In this document: positions 62,150 through 64,000 of the stretch, in pieces
How the letters are laid out: the number at the start of each line of letters is the position of its first letter
Position numbering within the stretch: position 1 is the first letter of the stretch
Origin: Streptomyces sclerotialus
Lineage (GTDB): Bacteria > Actinomycetota > Actinomycetes > Streptomycetales > Streptomycetaceae
NCBI RefSeq assembly: GCF_040907265.1
Contig: NZ_JBFOHP010000002.1
Span: forward strand, 1,674,001-1,738,000
Direction: 5' to 3'
Length of the DNA stretch: 64,000 bases
Program-made: the position numbers and the translations under genes
Notes under the pieces: model-generated
Database searches by the model: none
What the model saw: only the letters and a program-made list of their open reading frames with translations
What the model was told of the DNA's origin: nothing

Positions 62150-63841
62150 CTAGCGGGTCTTGTTGAATTCCGCGACGAGCTTCTCGTGCTCGGCGTAGGT
62201 CTTGGCGAACTTCGTCTTCCCGTTGATGGCGACGAAGTAGTACCAGCCGTCGTCGGTCGGGTTGACCGCGGCCTTGAGCGCGTCCTCGCCCGGATTTCCG
62301 ATCGGCCCCGGCGGCAGCCCCTTGTAGTAGTACGTGTTGTAGGGGTTGTCGTAGTTCTTGATGGCGCTGATCGGAATGTCGAGTTCGCTCTGGTTCTTGA
62401 TGTAGTTGTACGTCGAGTCGAATTCGAGCTTGCCGTAGGTTTCGGTGTTGCCGGTGTCCAGGCGGTTGTAGATGACCTCGGCCATCTTGCGGAAGTCGTC
62501 GTGGCTGGTGCCTTCGGCCTGGGTGAGGCTGGCGACCGTGACGAGCTGGAGCGGCGAGGTGAGCCCGAATTTCTTCGCGTTCGCCGCGAGGTCGTAGCGG
62601 GCGTAATTCTGTTTCGCCCGCGCGACCATCTGCTTGAGGACGTCGACCGGCTTCGTGTGGTCGCCGACCTCGTAACGCGAGGGGTACAGGAAGCCTTCCA
62701 GCGGGTCCTTTATGTCGGGGTCGTCGTCCGCCCAGGACGGCAGGCCGAGGTTCTTCGCCTCGCTCGCGGCGACGCCCTTGGTCGTACCGGCCTTCAGCCC
62801 GAGCTTCTTGTCGATGGCGGAGTAGACCGCCACCGCACGCGAGCCCTCCGGGATGGTCAGGCTGTTGCGGCTCTTCGGGCTGAGCATCAGTTCGACGGCC
62901 GAGGCCGCCGACATCTCCTTGCGCAGCGTGTAGACGCCGGGCTGGAGGCCCGCCTCGGCCTTGGGATTCTCGGTGACCGCTGCGGTGAACGCGTCGGCGC
63001 TCTTGACCACGCCTTCCTTCTTGAGCAGCAGCCCCATCTGGAGCACGGGCGAGCCGTCCGGGATCTCCACCTGGACGCTGCCGGTGCCCTCGCCGTCGAA
63101 GTCCGGCGGCGGCGCGAAGCGGTCGTAGGCGAGGTAGCCGCCGCCGGCGATCACCGCGAGGACGACGACCGCCGCGACCGCGCGGCCACGCCGCTTCGGG
63201 CGCTGGTCCTTGCCGCGGCGCTCCCGCACCGGCCGGCGCTTCCCGCGCGGCGCGGCCTCCTCGTCGGGGTCCGCTTCCGCGTCGCCGCCGGAGAAGAAGG
63301 CATGGTCCGGCTCCGGCTCGGGCCGGGCCGGCTCCTCCTGCCAGGCCGCGTCGTGCCCCGCCCCCTGCCAGTCGTCACCCTGCGGGCCGCCGGGCACGGC
63401 GGGCATGGGGGCCGTCTGGTCGTGCCGCACCGGCTGGTGCTGCTGCGGGTGCGGTGCCGGGTAGCCGTCGGGCGTGCCGTAGTGGTCCGGCACCCCGGCG
63501 CCGTACGGATCGGGCTGCTGCCCGTACGGGTCGGGCTGGTGGCCGTACGGGTCCGCCTGGTGGCCGTACGGGTCGTAGGGCGCGCCGCCGGCCTGCCCGG
63601 CCTGTCCGCCGCCCTGTCCGTACGGGTCGTACTGCTGCGGGTGCGCGTACTGCTGGTGCTCGTACTGGTGCTGCTGCGGGCCGGGGGCGCCGCCCCAGCC
63701 CGGCTGCTGCCCCGCGTAGGGGTCCTGGTTCCCGTAGGAAGCCTGGCCGCCGTAGGCACCCTGCTCGCCGTAGGACTCTCCGTAGAGAGGGTCCTCGGGG
63801 TGCCACGGTTCGGAGCCGTGGCCCCGGCCATACTCAGTCAT
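62150..63841 (-). CDS. mltG: Endolytic murein transglycosylase MltG
   Basis: A 563-aa protein that cuts nascent peptidoglycan. Residues 1-190 are a low-complexity cytoplasmic region rich in Tyr, Gly, Gln and Pro, with near-repeats of DPYGHQP (about 85-112). Then come a basic cluster, one transmembrane helix (about 224-240: AVAAVVVLAVIAGGGYLAY) and the YceG domain (about 310-560). The catalytic Glu is in VASLTQAEGTSHDDF, with NRLDTGNTETYGKLEFDSTYNY and the conserved PIGNPGEDALKAAVNP after it. First gene before aroE in transcription order. Confidence 0.95.
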   Translation of the reverse strand: MTEYGRGHGSEPWHPEDPLYGESYGEQGAYGGQASYGNQDPYAGQQPGWGGAPGPQQHQYEHQQYAHPQQYDPYGQGGGQAGQAGGAPYDPYGHQADPYGHQPDPYGQQPDPYGAGVPDHYGTPDGYPAPHPQQHQPVRHDQTAPMPAVPGGPQGDDWQGAGHDAAWQEEPARPEPEPDHAFFSGGDAEADPDEEAAPRGKRRPVRERRGKDQRPKRRGRAVAAVVVLAVIAGGGYLAYDRFAPPPDFDGEGTGSVQVEIPDGSPVLQMGLLLKKEGVVKSADAFTAAVTENPKAEAGLQPGVYTLRKEMSAASAVELMLSPKSRNSLTIPEGSRAVAVYSAIDKKLGLKAGTTKGVAASEAKNLGLPSWADDDPDIKDPLEGFLYPSRYEVGDHTKPVDVLKQMVARAKQNYARYDLAANAKKFGLTSPLQLVTVASLTQAEGTSHDDFRKMAEVIYNRLDTGNTETYGKLEFDSTYNYIKNQSELDIPISAIKNYDNPYNTYYYKGLPPGPIGNPGEDALKAAVNPTDDGWYYFVAINGKTKFAKTYAEHEKLVAEFNKTR

Positions 63842-63967
63842 CGATCCCCTAGAGCCGCGAGGCGGTGCGCTCCGTGGTCGGCAGCGCTGCTGACGTACTG
63901 ACCGCCTCTTCTTGCGCGCGCCCCTGTTCGAACGCGGCCGGTCGCGCGGAACGTTACCGTACCGCGA

Positions 63968-64000
63968 TCAGCCGCCCGCCTCGACGCTCTCACCAGGGAC
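63968..64000 (-). CDS. Possible C-terminal end of the gene upstream of mltG
   Basis: The last 33 bases read, on the minus strand, an open frame PGESVEAGG followed by TGA. In Streptomyces the gene before mltG is usually ruvX (Holliday junction resolvase-like), so this may be its last codons. Too short to identify from sequence. Confidence 0.3.
   Translation of the reverse strand, partial: VPGESVEAGG

Noticed and set aside
63503..63580. CRISPR-like short repeats
   Set aside because: The repeats are in-frame codon repeats for DPYGHQ-type residues in MltG, with no spacers.

Overview
The window is chromosomal DNA of a high-GC Gram-positive actinobacterium, almost certainly a Streptomyces. The reasons are the very high G+C with strong third-position bias, the frequent GTG starts, the presence of bldD and the actinobacterial integration host factor, a riboflavin operon containing a PnuC-like RibM, a primosome protein PriA without helicase motifs, and the order priA-metK-coaBC-rpoZ-gmk-mihF-pyr operon-bldD-nusB-efp-aro operon. 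I saw no tRNA, rRNA, CRISPR array, insertion sequence or prophage. Most genes lie on the minus strand.

Layout. 1-3.7 kb: the tail of an AAA ATPase, then two CNNM/CBS membrane proteins and a small PH-domain membrane protein. 3.8-9.5 kb: one minus-strand run ribD-ribE-ribM-ribBA-ribH-hisE-hisG headed by a complete FMN riboswitch. 9.6-20.8 kb: an accessory stretch with an NmrA-type oxidoreductase, a GAF-ANTAR protein, an overlapping response regulator/hybrid kinase pair, a divergent ROK regulator/MFS pair, a hot-dog thioesterase, a nucleobase permease, a DUF5995 protein and an LLM-family oxidoreductase. 20.9-25.7 kb: a probable basic-amino-acid catabolic cluster (flavin L-amino-acid 2-monooxygenase, CN-hydrolase amidase, Lrp regulator, CAT-type permease). 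26-31 kb: GuaB1, a secreted protein, a GNAT acetyltransferase, an orphan barstar and a SorC-type regulator. 31.2-43.2 kb: the housekeeping run rpe, rsmB, fmt, priA, metK, coaBC, rpoZ, gmk, mihF, interrupted by a broken M20 peptidase gene and an NTF2-like gene with its own repeated AT-rich operator-like sites. 43.4-53.4 kb: the complete pyrimidine operon pyrR-pyrB-pyrC-(membrane protein)-carA-carB-pyrD-pyrF. 53.6-64 kb: bldD, a decayed PLP-enzyme gene, then nusB, efp, an M24 peptidase homologue, a P-loop NTPase and the shikimate genes aroB-aroK-aroC-aroE with mltG.

How the parts work together. The rib genes make FMN/FAD precursors under riboswitch control and run into hisE/hisG without an obvious terminator. 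The pyr operon makes UMP; a PyrR-binding loop beside the pyrR ribosome-binding site points to translational feedback. The aro genes cover most of the route to chorismate.

The most interesting regulatory signal is a pair of three-copy TTGCGC arrays with nearly identical spacing. One lies upstream of the amidase/monooxygenase unit and the other upstream of the permease/lrp unit, which suggests one Lrp-type regulon for lysine or arginine use. Other points of interest are the M20 pseudogene, with a 16-bp tandem duplication that breaks its frame, two overlapping BldD-box-like palindromes before bldD, an M24 protein with most metal ligands replaced, and an unassigned membrane protein translationally coupled inside the pyr operon.
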